64,000 nt of DNA from contig NZ_JACIFH010000001.1 in the NCBI RefSeq assembly GCF_014197265.1, positions 1,550,001 through 1,614,000 on the forward strand, given 5' to 3'. A program made the position numbers and the translations under genes. Below, piece by piece: positions 28,318 to 38,033 of this stretch. The notes beneath the pieces were generated by a model, which saw nothing but the letters and a program-made list of their open reading frames with translations, ran no database searches and was not told the origin of the DNA. The stretch comes from Microbacterium invictum (GTDB lineage Bacteria > Actinomycetota > Actinomycetes > Actinomycetales > Microbacteriaceae). Position 1 is the first letter of the stretch, and each line of letters begins with the position of its first letter.

Positions 28318-30009
28318 TCAGTTCAGCGCGCCCTGCTGCGACGCGAGCACGCGGATCTCAGACGCCTGGTGCTGCCAGGACACCCCGCGCTGCACGTACA
28401 GGTTCCCCGCTTCGCTGCGGAGGCGGACCGCGCCCGGCTGGTTGCCGCCGCTCACGGTCGTGACGTCGACCGGCGCCCGCAGCTGCGTGGCCGGGCCCCC
28501 GACCGGGATCTGGACCACGAAGCCCTGCTCGCCGACGACGCCCGCGGCGGCGAGGGTCTTGCCGTCGAGCCAGGCGACATCGACACCGGTCCCCGGCAGC
28601 TGTGCGAGGAGCTTGACCTCGCCGAGTTCCAGTGGCACACCGCGCTCGTCGCGCACGATGCCCGCCACCCACACCGAAGGCTGGGTGCCGTCGAGCACGA
28701 GCGCGGCGACGCGTGTGCCGTCGCGGGACACGTGCATCGCCGAGATGCTCGTCGCGCCCGGCCAGGCGCCTGCGAGTTCGACGAAGCTGCCGTCGGACGC
28801 ACCGGCGACCACCGCTGCGGGCGCATCGGCGGGGACCGTCCAGATGTGGTCGAACGGGTCGATGGTCGGGGCGATCAGGCCGCTGCGACTGTTGACCTCG
28901 CTCACGGTGCCGTCCGCCCGGACGCGCACGACGCCGCCCGCGCCGTTCCTCACCGCTGCCGTCTCGCGACCGGCGTTCAGCTCGATCGCGGTGGCCCCGA
29001 ACTCGGCGTCGACACCGAGCACCGCATCCGACAGGCCGACGATCGATTCGATCTGGGTGCCCGACAGGTACCCGAAGTCATCCTCGGTGAGCACGAGCGG
29101 CCGGCTGTCGATGCCCATCCGGGCGACCGGCACCGCCTCGGCGACCAGGATCTGGTCGTCCACCAGCATGTCGACGCTGACGATGCCGGCCGTGGCGAGG
29201 CTCTCCTCCAGCTGCGTCTGCATGCGGTCGAGCATCTGCTGGTCGAGACCACGCGCCGACGCGCCCAGCGACACCTCTGCGACGCCGGAGCGTTCGGGCA
29301 CCGAGCGCTGGGCGAGACCGACCGAGGGCGAGAACGCGGTGACGACCGCGTCGAGCAGCCACGGCGTCGGACTGCCGTCGACCAGTGCGACGGCGATGTC
29401 GGTGACCGCGGTCGAGGGCGGGAACCACCGCGTGTCGGGGACCAGGCGCGACCAGGACGCGTCGAAGTACATCAGCTCGTAGTTGTGGAACACCGACTGG
29501 AATCGGTTCTCGTCGAGGATGATCCCGTCGGGAGCCTGCGAGATGCGCCACTGGCCGTCGACCTGTTCCAGCTGGAACAGGAACGGTGTCTCGCCCTCAC
29601 CGGCAACCGAGTATGCGCCCGTGGCATCCACCGTCGCCTCGAGCTCGATCGTGACGGTGATCTGACCCTCGCTCGCTTCGGTCAGCCGGCGCGACCCCGA
29701 TTCGTAGATCGTGACTCCCGCCCGCGGCTTCCACACTTCCCGCGCCTGGTCGGTGAGGAAGTCCTGTGCCGTGGACCAGTTCCCACGAGGACCGGAGCCC
29801 GCCGCGATGAAGCCCTCGACGATCTGCGCCGGGGTGGCGTCGGGTGCAGGTCCCGCCGGAACGAACGAGACGTCGCCCTGCCCGCCGTCGTCGGTGACGG
29901 GCTGACCGGCGTTGACCGGGCCGCTCACCGGCAGTCCCGCACACGCCGACAGCACGAGCGCGAGCGATGCCAGACCGGCGACGACGATCGCACGCAGACG
30001 GCGGGTCAT
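28318..30009 (-). CDS. lpqB: Lipoprotein LpqB, GerMN and beta-propeller domains
   Basis: 563-residue secreted lipoprotein that modulates MtrB. The signal peptide ends in the lipobox LSAC (Cys near residue 22). A GerMN domain lies at about 200-310, and a C-terminal beta-propeller follows with blade sequences such as VSRDGTRVAALVLDG. It overlaps mtrB by 4 nt (ATGA), giving the conserved order mtrA-mtrB-lpqB. By family knowledge it binds the outside of MtrB and influences cell-wall and division gene control. Confidence 0.94.
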   Translation of the reverse strand: MTRRLRAIVVAGLASLALVLSACAGLPVSGPVNAGQPVTDDGGQGDVSFVPAGPAPDATPAQIVEGFIAAGSGPRGNWSTAQDFLTDQAREVWKPRAGVTIYESGSRRLTEASEGQITVTIELEATVDATGAYSVAGEGETPFLFQLEQVDGQWRISQAPDGIILDENRFQSVFHNYELMYFDASWSRLVPDTRWFPPSTAVTDIAVALVDGSPTPWLLDAVVTAFSPSVGLAQRSVPERSGVAEVSLGASARGLDQQMLDRMQTQLEESLATAGIVSVDMLVDDQILVAEAVPVARMGIDSRPLVLTEDDFGYLSGTQIESIVGLSDAVLGVDAEFGATAIELNAGRETAAVRNGAGGVVRVRADGTVSEVNSRSGLIAPTIDPFDHIWTVPADAPAAVVAGASDGSFVELAGAWPGATSISAMHVSRDGTRVAALVLDGTQPSVWVAGIVRDERGVPLELGEVKLLAQLPGTGVDVAWLDGKTLAAAGVVGEQGFVVQIPVGGPATQLRAPVDVTTVSGGNQPGAVRLRSEAGNLYVQRGVSWQHQASEIRVLASQQGALN

Positions 30010-31694
30010 GAGCGGCCTCCGAACGCGGCGTCAGGGATGTCGATGGGCTGGGTGTGCCCGAGGTCCTCGAGCGGTGCGCCGTCGTCGCCGGGATCCAGCG
30101 GGATCGGCGACGCGCCTGCGAGACCGCCCTCGTGCCGCGGCAGGGTCAGCACGAAGTTCGTGCCGCGACCGGGCTCTGACCACACTTCGAGCGCACCGCT
30201 GTGCAGGCGCGCGTCGCCGAGCGCGATCGACAGCCCCAGACCGGTGCCGCCCAGGGTGCGCTTGCGCGACGGGTCGGCCCGCCAGAACCGGTCGAACACC
30301 CGCTCGGCGGCCTCCGCGCTCATCCCCAGGCCGTAGTCGCGGACGCCCAGTGCCACCGCCTGCTGGTTGCTGTCGACGGTGACCACGATCGGACGGCCCT
30401 CACCGTGCTCGATGGCGTTGCCGAGCAGGTTGCGCACCACGCGCCGCACGCGCCGGGGATCCATGTCCACCGGCGAATACCCGCCGGGAGCGACCATCCG
30501 CACGTCGGTGCCGTGCTGCTCGGCGACCTGCTGCATCGACGCGATGACGTCCTCGGCCAGCTGCGCCAGGCTCGTCGGCTCGACCTCGAGCTGGACCGAG
30601 CCCGCGTCGTAGCGGCTGATCTCGAGCAGGTCGGTCAGCAGCGTCTCGAAACGCTCGACCTGAGCGTGCAGCAGTTCAGCGGCGCGCGCGGTGGTCGGGT
30701 CGAACTCGGTGCGCTGGTCGTTGAGCATGTCGGATGCCAGCCGGATCGTGGTCAGCGGGGTGCGCAGCTCGTGCGACACGTCTGACACGAACCGCTGCTG
30801 CACCAGCGAGAGCTCTGCGAGCTCTTTGATCTGACTCTCGATGCTGTCGGCCATCGCGTTGAACGAGCGGCCCAGCGTCGCGAACTCGTCCTCTCCCTGC
30901 ACGGGGAGGCGAACCTCGAGCTCACCCGCCGCGAGCTTCGCGCTGGTCTCGGCCGCCCGCGCGATCGGCACGGTGACCGATCGGAGGACGAACCACGAGA
31001 CGGCGCCGATGAGCACCACGAGCGCCGCGCCCACGACCCACAGCGTCACCTGCACGAACTGCAGCGTCGCCGCCTCCGAGGCGAGATCATAGGCGAAGTA
31101 CAGCTCATAGGCGCCCGTCTCGGGCACGATGATCTGCTGGCCGACCACGATGCCCGGCAGATCGCCCTCGTCGGTCGGGATGCCGATGGACTGCCACCAC
31201 TGCTGTCCCGCTTCGCCGCGGACGGTCTCGCGGAGTCCGTCGGTCAGCATGGCATCGGTGAACTCCCCGGCCACGAAGTCCTGCGGTGCGATCGCCGACG
31301 GTTGCGTCGAGATCCGGAACGCAGCCATCATGTCGGTGCCCGCCTGCCGGCGCAGCGATTCGCGCACCCGGTCCATGAGGATCTGCAGCGCCACCGGATC
31401 GCCTTCGATCACGGCCGCGTCCAACGTGGTCTGGGCCGACTGCGTGGCGCGGCCGGCGGCGGACTGCACCTGCTGCGCGCGCGAATCGAAGAGGTCGTTC
31501 TGGATCGCCAGGGCCATCCACACCAGCGCGACGAGGATGGTCAGCGCGGTCAGTCCCAGCGTCAGGGCGACCGTGCGGAACCGCAGCGACCGGCGCCACG
31601 AGCGGGTCAGCCTGTCGGGCCATGCCCGCCAGTCCCGCCAGTCGGTGACGATGGCGCGGTTGGCGGCGGTGACGGTGACGGTCGGCGCAGGCAC
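30006..31694 (-). CDS. mtrB: Membrane sensor histidine kinase MtrB
   Basis: 562-residue kinase of the MtrAB system controlling cell-wall turnover, division and osmotic response. The first membrane helix is at about residues 43-65 (VALTLGLTALTILVALVWMAL) and the second near 228-248 (VTLWVVGAALVVLIGAVSWFVL, given by position). Between them is an extracytoplasmic sensor of about 160 residues. HAMP follows, then the phospho-acceptor box DVSHELRTPLTTIRLASDML and the ATPase N, G1 and G2 boxes (LLGNAIEHGEG, DYGLGM, GGTGLGLSIA). It starts with GTG 11 bp after mtrA and overlaps lpqB. Confidence 0.95.
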   Translation of the reverse strand: MPAPTVTVTAANRAIVTDWRDWRAWPDRLTRSWRRSLRFRTVALTLGLTALTILVALVWMALAIQNDLFDSRAQQVQSAAGRATQSAQTTLDAAVIEGDPVALQILMDRVRESLRRQAGTDMMAAFRISTQPSAIAPQDFVAGEFTDAMLTDGLRETVRGEAGQQWWQSIGIPTDEGDLPGIVVGQQIIVPETGAYELYFAYDLASEAATLQFVQVTLWVVGAALVVLIGAVSWFVLRSVTVPIARAAETSAKLAAGELEVRLPVQGEDEFATLGRSFNAMADSIESQIKELAELSLVQQRFVSDVSHELRTPLTTIRLASDMLNDQRTEFDPTTARAAELLHAQVERFETLLTDLLEISRYDAGSVQLEVEPTSLAQLAEDVIASMQQVAEQHGTDVRMVAPGGYSPVDMDPRRVRRVVRNLLGNAIEHGEGRPIVVTVDSNQQAVALGVRDYGLGMSAEAAERVFDRFWRADPSRKRTLGGTGLGLSIALGDARLHSGALEVWSEPGRGTNFVLTLPRHEGGLAGASPIPLDPGDDGAPLEDLGHTQPIDIPDAAFGGRS

Positions 31695-31705
31695 GGTGTG
31701 CGGCG

Positions 31706-32386
31706 TCAGACCACCACGCCGGCGCGGTACCCGACGCCGCGCACCGTCGTGACGATCTTGGGATTGTCGGGATCGACTTCGACCTTGGCGCGCAGCCGCT
31801 GCACGTGCACGTTGACCAGTCGGGTGTCGGCCTTGTAGTGGTAGCCCCAGACCTGTTCGAGCAGCATCTCCCGGGAGAAGACCTGCTGCGGCTTGGATGC
31901 CAGGGCGACGAGCAGCTCGAACTCGAGCGGCGTGAGGGCGATGATGTCGTCGCCGCGGCGCACCTCGTGCGCGGCCACGTCGACGCTCAGGTCGCCGATG
32001 CGCAGGGTCTCGCCGGCCGGTGAACTGGCCGGCCGCAGCCGGGTGCGGATGCGGGCGACGAGTTCCTTGGGGTTGAACGGCTTGACGATGTAGTCGTCGG
32101 CGCCCGATTCGAGACCGCGCACGACGTCGGCGGTGTCGGTGCGGGCGGTGAGCATGATGATCGGCACACCCGACTCGGCGCGGATTCGGGTGCAGATCTC
32201 GATGCCGTCCATGCCCGGCAGCATGAGGTCGAGCAGGATGAGCTCGGGCCGCTCGTCCTTCCAGACCTCGAGCGCCTTGGCGCCGTCGGAGCAGAACACC
32301 GTCTCGAACCCCTCGGTGCGCAAGACGATGCCGATCATCTCAGCCAGAGCGGTGTCGTCGTCGACCACCAGGATGCGCGAGGCCAT
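31706..32386 (-). CDS. mtrA: DNA-binding response regulator MtrA
   Basis: 226-residue OmpR-family response regulator. The receiver has the acidic pocket DDD at residues 9-11, phospho-acceptor Asp53 (LLDLMLPGMDG), Thr in MLTART and Lys in IVKPF. The winged-helix output domain ends with DTRLVNVHVQRLRAKVE and TVRGVGYRAG. ATG 32386 has GAAGGA upstream and gives the family-length protein; the reading frame stays open far upstream but the extension has no domain. The partner kinase follows directly. MtrA homologues bind genes for peptidoglycan hydrolases and, in mycobacteria, the origin region. Confidence 0.97.
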   Translation of the reverse strand: MASRILVVDDDTALAEMIGIVLRTEGFETVFCSDGAKALEVWKDERPELILLDLMLPGMDGIEICTRIRAESGVPIIMLTARTDTADVVRGLESGADDYIVKPFNPKELVARIRTRLRPASSPAGETLRIGDLSVDVAAHEVRRGDDIIALTPLEFELLVALASKPQQVFSREMLLEQVWGYHYKADTRLVNVHVQRLRAKVEVDPDNPKIVTTVRGVGYRAGVVV

Positions 32387-32557
32387 AGATCCAATTCGTC
32401 CTTCGGATACGGCGGATGCCGGCGCGCCACACGAGCGCCGTTCCCACAGTATCCGACATGAGCGCCGGACGAGCCGAGTCCCTGTGGAGGTTCGCTTCCC
32501 CGCCGGCAGGGTGTGGAACGATAGGAGCAGCCACGCCGAGTCTGCGAGGAGGGCACC

Positions 32558-33841
32558 GTGACGGCCTACCCGACGTGGACGCCCGCGCCCAGGCCCGGAA
32601 TCATCCCGCTGCGCCCGCTGGGATTCGGGACGATCCTCGGCCGCTCCTTCACCGCGCTGCGTCAGAACCCGCGCGTGCTGCTCGGATTCGCGCTGGTCGT
32701 TCAGACGGTCGCGACTCTGGTCGTGACGGCTGCGATCGTCGGGGCGAGCGTGTTCGCGCTGTCGCGGCTGGCGACACTCGATCCGCGCAGCGATGAATTC
32801 GACACCGTCATGGCCGGTTCCATCGCGCTGATCGGCGTGGTCTCCATCGTGCTGAGCCTGGCCGCCGGCGCACTCGGGGTCATCGTGCAGGGTGTCGTGG
32901 TCTCCGAGGTCTCCCACGCGGTCGTGGCCGAGAAGCTGACGCTGGGCCGGGTGTGGCGGCGGGTCAAGCCCGTCGCCTGGCGGCTGGTGGGCTACACCCT
33001 GCTGGTGACCCTGGCGATCGCCGTCGTCGCCGGCGTCCTGGTCGGACTGCTCCTGCTGCTGGCGCAGGCGCTGCTGCCCCTCGTGATCGTGCTCAGCGTG
33101 CTGCTGCTGATCGCTGCGATCCCACTGTGGCTGTGGCTGACCGTCAAACTACTGCTGGTGCCGGCCACGATCGTCATGGAGCACGCCACCATCCGCGGCG
33201 CGATCGTCCGATCGTGGGTGCTCACGCGCGGCCGGTTCTGGTCGAGCCTGGGCATCGTCGTGATCGTGTCGCTGAGTTTCAGCTTCCTCGCGCAGATGGT
33301 CAGCCTGCCGTTCTCGCTCGTGTCGGTCGCGGTGACCAGTGTGCTCTCCCCCACGGGCGACCCCGACATCCAGTCGCTGATCGCGCTGATCGTCGGGTCG
33401 CTGGCCACGCAGGTCGTCGTGCTGCTGATCCAGGCGATGGCTCTCGTCGTCCAGGCGACGGCGACGGCGCTCATCTACATCGACTGCCGGATGCGGCACG
33501 AAGGGCTGGATCTCGATCTGCTCGCCTACGTCGATCAGCGGGATGCCGGTGCCGAAGGCCTCCCCGATCCCTATCGGGCGCACATCGGCCGCCGGATCGC
33601 GCCGCGCGGCGGTTTTCCGCCTGCCGGGTATCGGCCCCCCGGCCACCCGGCGCCGGGCGCCTTTCCCGGGCAGTCGTACCCGGCCCCGCCGGTCCCGTAC
33701 CCGGGCGGGATCCAGCCGACACCCGGCGCGGCGCAGCCCCCGCCTGGATTCCCCACGCCTGGGCAGCAGCCCGTCGACGCCACGCTTGCTCCTTCGCCGA
33801 CCCGGTGGACTCCGCCCGGCGGCCAGCCCGGGCCGTCGTGA
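32558..33841 (+). CDS. Multi-pass membrane protein with Pro/Gly-rich cytoplasmic tail
   Basis: 427-residue protein with about six membrane helices between residues 40 and 305, for example LLGFALVVQTVATLVVTAAIV and LVIVLSVLLLIAAIPLWLWL. It is followed by a 110-residue tail rich in Pro, Gly and Gln. It resembles the glycerophosphoryl diester phosphodiesterase membrane-domain group (DUF7847-like), which has no proven activity. GAGGAGG precedes GTG 32558. It is first in a rightward operon and overlaps the DUF4129 gene by 4 nt. The 171-bp gap to the divergent mtrA should hold both promoters. Confidence 0.8.
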   Translation: MTAYPTWTPAPRPGIIPLRPLGFGTILGRSFTALRQNPRVLLGFALVVQTVATLVVTAAIVGASVFALSRLATLDPRSDEFDTVMAGSIALIGVVSIVLSLAAGALGVIVQGVVVSEVSHAVVAEKLTLGRVWRRVKPVAWRLVGYTLLVTLAIAVVAGVLVGLLLLLAQALLPLVIVLSVLLLIAAIPLWLWLTVKLLLVPATIVMEHATIRGAIVRSWVLTRGRFWSSLGIVVIVSLSFSFLAQMVSLPFSLVSVAVTSVLSPTGDPDIQSLIALIVGSLATQVVVLLIQAMALVVQATATALIYIDCRMRHEGLDLDLLAYVDQRDAGAEGLPDPYRAHIGRRIAPRGGFPPAGYRPPGHPAPGAFPGQSYPAPPVPYPGGIQPTPGAAQPPPGFPTPGQQPVDATLAPSPTRWTPPGGQPGPS

Positions 33842-34473
33842 TCGCGGTCGCGCTCCCGCTCACCCCGGACGGCGATCAGGCCCGCGAATGGGCGCAGGAC
33901 GAACTGGCCCAAGAGATCTACCGGGTGACAGAACCCACCCCCTTCGACAGATTCGCGCGGGCCGTGGGCGAGTTCGTCATGGACCTGTTCTCGGGTGAAC
34001 TGCCTCCCGCATTCGGCCCCTGGCTGGCGTCGATCGTGGTGCTCGTCGTCGTGGCGATCATCGTCGTCGCCGTCCTCATCTGGGGTCGTCCGCGTTCGAT
34101 CACCCGGTCGCGCGCCTCGGCGCACCTGTTCGGCCACGAGGAGGGACGGTCGGCGGCCGAGCTCCGGCGCGACGCCGACGCGGCGGCGTCGACCGGCGAC
34201 TGGGACGAAGCGATCGTGCTCCGCTTCCGGGCGCTCGCACGGGACCTCGAGGAGCGCACCCTGCTCGACCCTGCTCCGGGAACGACCGTGCACGGGTTCG
34301 CGCACGCCGCCGCCGAGCTGTTCCCCGATGCGGGACCGGCCCTCCACCGGGCCGCCGACGCGTTCGACGATGTCCGCTACCTGCGACGCCACGGCTCCGC
34401 GGCGATCTACCGCGACCTCGTCGAACTCGACACCCGCCTCACCCGGGCGACGGCCGAGGCGGTCTCGGCATGA
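33838..34473 (+). CDS. DUF4129 domain protein
   Basis: 211-residue protein. One membrane helix lies at about residues 60-82 (WLASIVVLVVVAIIVVAVLIWG). The C-terminal DUF4129 domain is a helical region (AEDLRRDADAAASTGDWDEAIVLRFRALARDLEERTLLD-like, about 107-205) that usually stands in transglutaminase/MoxR/DUF58 operons. GTG 33838 overlaps the previous stop (GTGA), so [11 protein letters not shown] is coupled. The role of the domain is unknown; the genomic setting links it to the MoxR ATPase and a von Willebrand-type DUF58 protein. Confidence 0.85.
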   Translation: MIAVALPLTPDGDQAREWAQDELAQEIYRVTEPTPFDRFARAVGEFVMDLFSGELPPAFGPWLASIVVLVVVAIIVVAVLIWGRPRSITRSRASAHLFGHEEGRSAAELRRDADAAASTGDWDEAIVLRFRALARDLEERTLLDPAPGTTVHGFAHAAAELFPDAGPALHRAADAFDDVRYLRRHGSAAIYRDLVELDTRLTRATAEAVSA

Positions 34474-35627
34474 CCGTCCTGACGAGCGCACCCGTCCGCC
34501 GTCGCGCGGCCGGCGGATGGGTCGTCGTCGGCGTGGTCCTGCTGGTGGTCGCCGCGGCGGTCGCAGTGATCTCCAGCATCGCGCAGCTGCCCGCCCAGGG
34601 TCTGCTCGACCCCGAGAGCGTGGGCCCCGACGGCAGCCGCGCGGTGGTGCAGATCCTGCAGGATCGGGGGGTCGAAGTCGAGAGCGCCCACAGCCTCGAT
34701 GTGGCCGTCGCCGCGATAGGAGCCGACTCGACCCTCGTGCTCACCGATGCGACGGTGCTCTCGGACGAGGCGCTCGTGTCGCTGACAGGCCTGGCGGCAG
34801 ACGTGATCCTCGTCGATCCGCGCGCCCGCGACATGCGCGTGCTGTTCGACGGCGCCGCACCGGCGGGCATCGGCGACGGCCGGGTCGATCCGGGCTGCAA
34901 CCTGCCGGACGCGCAGCGTGCCGGTGCGATCTCGCCCGGTGCGACCTTCACCGCACCGGCCGGCGCGATCGCCTGCTATCCCTCCGGCGGCGGTCACGGA
35001 CTGCTGGTGGATGACACGGCATCCGGACGCATCTCCGCCGTCGACGGCACGGTGCTGTTCACGAACCAGCACCTCGCCGACGACGGCAACGCCTCCCTCG
35101 CGCTCAATTTGATGGGCCGCCACGGCCACCTGGTCTGGTACGTGCCGAATGCGCTCGACGATGCGAGCGACGAGTTCGCGACGGTCGGCGAGCTCACCCC
35201 GGACTGGGTGACCCCCGCGATCGTCCTGCTGATCGTCGCCGCCCTCGCCGCCGCGGTCTGGAAGGGACGCCGTTTCGGTCCGCTCGTCGCCGAGACCCTG
35301 CCCGTGACGGTCCGCGCCGACGAGACCACCGCCGGCCGTGCACGGCTCTACGCGCGCTCGGGGGACCCCTCCCACGCCGCCGATGCGCTGCGGATCGCCG
35401 CGCTGCGACGACTCGCGCGCCGCCTGAGCCTGGGGCCGGCGGCATCCGTTCGCGAGACAGTGGATGCCGTCGCCGCACGTCTGAGCACCGATCCGCGAAC
35501 CGTGGCCGACATCCTCATCGGCCGCGTCCCGCAGACCGACCGCGACCTCGTCGACCTCGCCGACCAACTGCGCGACCTCGAACTCGCCGTCTCCCCGACA
35601 GCCGTCCCGAAAGGACCCCGCCCGTGA
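34470..35627 (+). CDS. DUF4350 domain membrane protein
   Basis: 385-residue protein anchored by an N-terminal helix (GGWVVVGVVLLVVAAAVAVI, about residues 12-31) and a second helix near 248-268 (VTPAIVLLIVAALAAAVWKG). Between them is the DUF4350 domain, including DPRARDMRVLF and GSRAVVQILQDRGVEVE, which looks like a Rossmann-type segment facing outside. The last 100 residues are cytoplasmic and helical. It overlaps the DUF4129 gene by 4 nt and the MoxR gene by 4 nt. Function unknown; it belongs to the conserved MoxR module. Confidence 0.85.
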   Translation: MTVLTSAPVRRRAAGGWVVVGVVLLVVAAAVAVISSIAQLPAQGLLDPESVGPDGSRAVVQILQDRGVEVESAHSLDVAVAAIGADSTLVLTDATVLSDEALVSLTGLAADVILVDPRARDMRVLFDGAAPAGIGDGRVDPGCNLPDAQRAGAISPGATFTAPAGAIACYPSGGGHGLLVDDTASGRISAVDGTVLFTNQHLADDGNASLALNLMGRHGHLVWYVPNALDDASDEFATVGELTPDWVTPAIVLLIVAALAAAVWKGRRFGPLVAETLPVTVRADETTAGRARLYARSGDPSHAADALRIAALRRLARRLSLGPAASVRETVDAVAARLSTDPRTVADILIGRVPQTDRDLVDLADQLRDLELAVSPTAVPKGPRP

Positions 35628-36649
35628 GCCCTGACACACCCGAGAGCACCTCCAGTGCCGTGAACGCCGGCACCGCCGTGTCACCCGGGAGCCCCGCCGA
35701 CAGCGACCTGCGCGATGCGATGAACCGTGTCCGGCTCGAGGTCGGCAAAGCCGTGGTGGGGCAGGACGGCGCGGTCACCGGGCTGCTGATCGCCCTGCTC
35801 GCACGCGGCCACGTGCTTCTGGAAGGCGTGCCCGGGGTCGCCAAGACGCTGCTGGTGCGGGCGTTCAGCCGGGCGATCGGGCTCGACACGACTCGCATCC
35901 AGTTCACTCCCGACCTCATGCCCGGCGATGTCACCGGGTCACTGGTCTACGACGCGCGCGCCGGTGAGTTCGAGTTCCGCCGCGGTCCGGTCTTCACGAA
36001 TGTGCTGCTGGCCGATGAGATCAACCGCACGCCGCCCAAGACGCAGGCGGCGCTGCTCGAAGCGATGGAAGAGCGACAGGTCTCCGCCGACGGCGTGTCG
36101 CGACCGCTCCCGGATCCGTTCCTGGTGGCGGCGACCCAGAACCCCGTCGAGCACGAGGGCACCTACTCGCTCCCCGAGGCGCAGCTCGACCGGTTCCTGC
36201 TGAAGCTCGTCGTCGACGTGCCCGAGCGCGATGCCGAGGTCGCGGTGCTGCGCCGCCACGCCGACGGCTTCACGCCGCGGGATCTGGATGCGGCGGGACT
36301 CCACGCCGTGGTCGACGCCGCCCAGATCCACGCGGCCCAGCGGGCGGTTGCGGCCGTGACGGTCTCGGACGACGTGCTCGGCTATGTCGTCGACCTCGCC
36401 CGCGCGACGCGGCAGTCGCCCTCGGTGCAGCTGGGCGCGAGCCCTCGTGCCTCGACCGCGCTGCTGGCCGCGGCGAAGGCCTGGGCGTGGCTGGGCGGCT
36501 ACCCGGCGATCACTCCCGACCACGTGCAGACGATGCTGGTGCCCACGTGGCGGCACCGCCTGCGCCTGCGACCGGAGGCCGAGCTCGAAGCGGTCTCGGT
36601 CGACGCGATCCTCTCGTCGGTGCGGCAGCAGACCCGCGTGCCCATCTGA
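35624..36649 (+). CDS. MoxR-family AAA+ ATPase
   Basis: 341-residue chaperone-like ATPase. Walker A is [14 protein letters not shown] (about residues 64-77), Walker [25 protein letters not shown] (position about 127-150), sensor 1 [22 protein letters not shown]. The AAA lid follows. MoxR proteins help mature or activate partners with von Willebrand factor domains, here probably the DUF58 protein encoded next. GTG start with 4-nt overlap to DUF4350; its stop overlaps the DUF58 ATG by 1 nt. Confidence 0.93.
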   Translation: MSPDTPESTSSAVNAGTAVSPGSPADSDLRDAMNRVRLEVGKAVVGQDGAVTGLLIALLARGHVLLEGVPGVAKTLLVRAFSRAIGLDTTRIQFTPDLMPGDVTGSLVYDARAGEFEFRRGPVFTNVLLADEINRTPPKTQAALLEAMEERQVSADGVSRPLPDPFLVAATQNPVEHEGTYSLPEAQLDRFLLKLVVDVPERDAEVAVLRRHADGFTPRDLDAAGLHAVVDAAQIHAAQRAVAAVTVSDDVLGYVVDLARATRQSPSVQLGASPRASTALLAAAKAWAWLGGYPAITPDHVQTMLVPTWRHRLRLRPEAELEAVSVDAILSSVRQQTRVPI

Positions 36650-37950
36650 TGTACGTCACCGGCCGGCTCCCGCTCGCCCTGGGCCTGGGGGTGATCCCCG
36701 TCCTCGCACTGTCGGCGACGGGTCTCTCGGCGTGGGCGGTCGTCGGCGTCTGGGTGCTGCTGTGCGCGCTCGCGACGGGGTTCGACGTGCTGCGGGCCGC
36801 CGACCCGCGTCGGGTGAGCGCCGAGCGCCGCATTCCCGCCCGCGCGCTGCGCGGTCAGCCGGTGGAGTCGACCCTGCTGCTGCGCAACACCGGCATCCAT
36901 CGCCTGCGCGGGAGCATCCGCGACGCGTGGCAGCCGACCGCGGGCGCACCCGCCGAGCGGCCGCGCATCGACCTGCCGCCGGGCGAGCGCCGGGCGGTGC
37001 CGATCGGCCTGCATCCCCGGCGGCGCGGGGAGCTGCGCAGTGCGTTCGTGGTCGTGCGCTCGGACGGGCCGCTCGGCCTCGCCGGCCGGCAGGCCCGGCT
37101 CGACGCCCCCGGCGCGGTGCGCGTGCTGCCGCCGTTCACCGCCCGCCGGCACCTGCCGTCGCGGCTCGCGCGGCTGCGCGAGCTGGACGGCAACACGAGC
37201 GTGCAGGTGCGCGGCCAGGGCACCGAGTTCGACAGCCTGCGAGAGTATGTGCGCGGCGATGACGTCCGCTCGATCGACTGGCGCGCCACGGCGCGATCGA
37301 CGACCACGATGCTCCGGACGTGGCGTCCCGAACGCGACCGGCACGTCGTCATCGTCATCGACACCGGGCGCACGGCGGCGACGCGGGTCGGCGACGGCGT
37401 GCGGATGGATGCCGCGATGGAGGCGGCCCTGCTGCTGGCGGCGCTCGCGGCGCGCGCCGGCGACCATGTGCACCTCGTCATGGTCGACCGGGTGCTGCGT
37501 GCGCGGGTGACCCGCGTCGACGGCACTGCCCTGCTGCCGGCGCTGGTCGACGCGATGGCACCGGTCGAGCCGCAGCTGATCGACACCGACTGGGATGCCG
37601 TGACCGCGCAGGTGCGCGCACTGACCACGCGGCCGTCGCTGGTGGTGCTGCTCACCGCGCAGGATGCGCCCGAGGCCGCTCGCGGCTTCCTCGGCTCGCT
37701 GCCCGCGCTGACCGCCCGCAGCCGGGTCGTGGTCGGGAGCGTGACCACCGCCGAGACGCACCGTCCCGCGCCGCGCGACGCCGCCGAAGTCTACGAACTC
37801 GCCGCGGCCGAGCGCGCCGAGGGCGAGGCTGCGGTCGTCGCCGCCGCGGTTGCCCGGGCAGGGGCGGATGCCGTGATCGCCGGCCCTGAGGACCTCCCGC
37901 CGCGCATCGCGGACCGTTATCTCGCACTGAAGGCGGCCGGACAGCTGTAG
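36649..37950 (+). CDS. DUF58 domain protein (MoxR partner, VWA-like)
   Basis: 433-residue protein. Two hydrophobic segments at the N-terminus ([19 protein letters not shown] and [17 protein letters not shown]) anchor it. The DUF58 signature [21 protein letters not shown] lies near residue 203; it is described here by its core [12 protein letters not shown]. It is followed by a VWA-like domain with [12 protein letters not shown] (about 227) as the metal-site region. In the MoxR module such proteins are thought to act in envelope assembly. It ends the operon. In M. tuberculosis the order MoxR2-DUF58-SpoIIM-RDD is contiguous; here the last two are 3.8 kb away. Confidence 0.9.
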   Translation: MYVTGRLPLALGLGVIPVLALSATGLSAWAVVGVWVLLCALATGFDVLRAADPRRVSAERRIPARALRGQPVESTLLLRNTGIHRLRGSIRDAWQPTAGAPAERPRIDLPPGERRAVPIGLHPRRRGELRSAFVVVRSDGPLGLAGRQARLDAPGAVRVLPPFTARRHLPSRLARLRELDGNTSVQVRGQGTEFDSLREYVRGDDVRSIDWRATARSTTTMLRTWRPERDRHVVIVIDTGRTAATRVGDGVRMDAAMEAALLLAALAARAGDHVHLVMVDRVLRARVTRVDGTALLPALVDAMAPVEPQLIDTDWDAVTAQVRALTTRPSLVVLLTAQDAPEAARGFLGSLPALTARSRVVVGSVTTAETHRPAPRDAAEVYELAAAERAEGEAAVVAAAVARAGADAVIAGPEDLPPRIADRYLALKAAGQL

Positions 37951-38033
37951 TTCTTCCGTGCGTCCTCCCGCATTTCGGACCAGATCGGGGGCAGAATCAG
38001 CCCGACAGCTCCGCGTACGCGAAAGGACGCTCC

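Noticed and set aside
31706..32917. Extended 403-residue MtrA
   Set aside because: The extra N-terminus crosses the divergent promoter and the start of the neighbouring gene; ATG 32386 with a ribosome site gives the standard 226-residue regulator.
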